Assembly (NCBI GenBank): GCA_004525465.1
Contig: SPCN01000164.1
Location: 1-5,475 of the forward strand
DNA from: Chrysiogenales bacterium
GTDB taxonomy: Bacteria > Acidobacteriota > Aminicenantia > UBA2199
Reading direction: 5' to 3'
Length of the DNA: 5,475 nucleotides
Below, piece by piece: positions 5,300 to 5,475 of the stretch (position 1 is its first letter; each line of letters begins with the position of its first letter). Both the position numbers and the translations under genes were made by a program. The notes under the pieces are model-generated. The model was not told the DNA's origin. It did not search any database and saw nothing but the letters and a program-made list of their open reading frames with translations.

Positions 5300-5475
5300 C
5301 TATGGCCGGATGGTTTTTATCCCGAATTGGGCGGCCCCCCGGAGGCCGGCTTCGGGGTTGGTGATCACGCGGAGCGGAATGCGTTCCAACAACCCGACAA
5401 AGCGTCCTTTGGCAGTGAAGGCTTTGCTAAAGGAGGGAAGGCGCAACAGCGGCAGGATGCGCGGCGGTATACCAC
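5300..5475 (-). CDS. glk: Glucokinase, C-terminal fragment (cut by window edge)
   Basis: The last 57 codons of a minus-strand gene, ending in TAG at 5302-5300, enter from the right edge. The visible protein begins GIPPRILPLL, then SFSKAFTAKGRF, LLERIPLRVITNPEAGLRGA and a short tail. This matches the C-terminus of bacterial glucokinases of the Glk (PF02685) family: GGI-P, a FxxAFxxKGRF helix, then ERIPVRV-LNP-AGL-GA. The enzyme phosphorylates glucose with ATP to glucose 6-phosphate, the substrate of Zwf, in the cytoplasm. The gene converges on the gnd-zwf-pgl operon with 42 nt between stop codons, so it is related in function but transcribed separately. The ATP- and glucose-binding parts are outside the window. 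Confidence 0.85.
   Translation of the reverse strand, partial: GIPPRILPLLRLPSFSKAFTAKGRFVGLLERIPLRVITNPEAGLRGAAQFGIKTIRP

Overview
The window is bacterial chromosomal DNA of moderately high G+C. Gene density is high, Shine-Dalgarno sites are clear at most starts, and promoters look sigma70-like. It holds five complete genes and two genes cut by the window edges, all conserved central-metabolism enzymes except one HAD-family protein of unknown role. No mobile element, CRISPR array, RNA gene or phage gene was seen. The phylum cannot be fixed from this sequence. The MetF resembles the longer form I know from Bacteroidetes, but the base composition is not typical of most members of that group.

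Left part, minus strand (1-1730). A COG4087-type HAD protein (1257-1730) lies upstream of metF (133-1095), which is followed after 17 nt by the start of a methionine synthase-type gene (metH, from 115 off the left edge). metF and metH look like one transcript from a good promoter at 1125-1153. A weak terminator-like hairpin (1186-1212) probably separates the HAD gene from it. Together metF and metH make methyl-tetrahydrofolate and use it to methylate homocysteine.

Divergent intergenic region (1731-1943, 213 nt). This is the longest gene-free stretch and the part most likely to hold undescribed regulation. It carries a 14-bp inverted repeat, a near-identical 14/15-nt direct repeat, four GTTCA/TGAAC half-sites, a 10-bp palindrome, and candidate promoters for the genes on both sides.

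Right part, plus strand (1944-5257). gnd, zwf and pgl form a compact oxidative pentose phosphate operon. Zwf oxidises glucose 6-phosphate to the lactone, Pgl hydrolyses it to 6-phosphogluconate, and Gnd decarboxylates that to ribulose 5-phosphate. The two dehydrogenases probably yield NADPH, which is inferred from residues in both proteins. At the right edge, convergent on the minus strand, is the 3' end of a glucokinase gene (5300-5475), whose product would supply the operon's substrate.

Overall this is an ordinary housekeeping region. The points worth a second look are the structured divergent promoter region, the C-terminal extension of Gnd, and the unknown role of the HAD protein.
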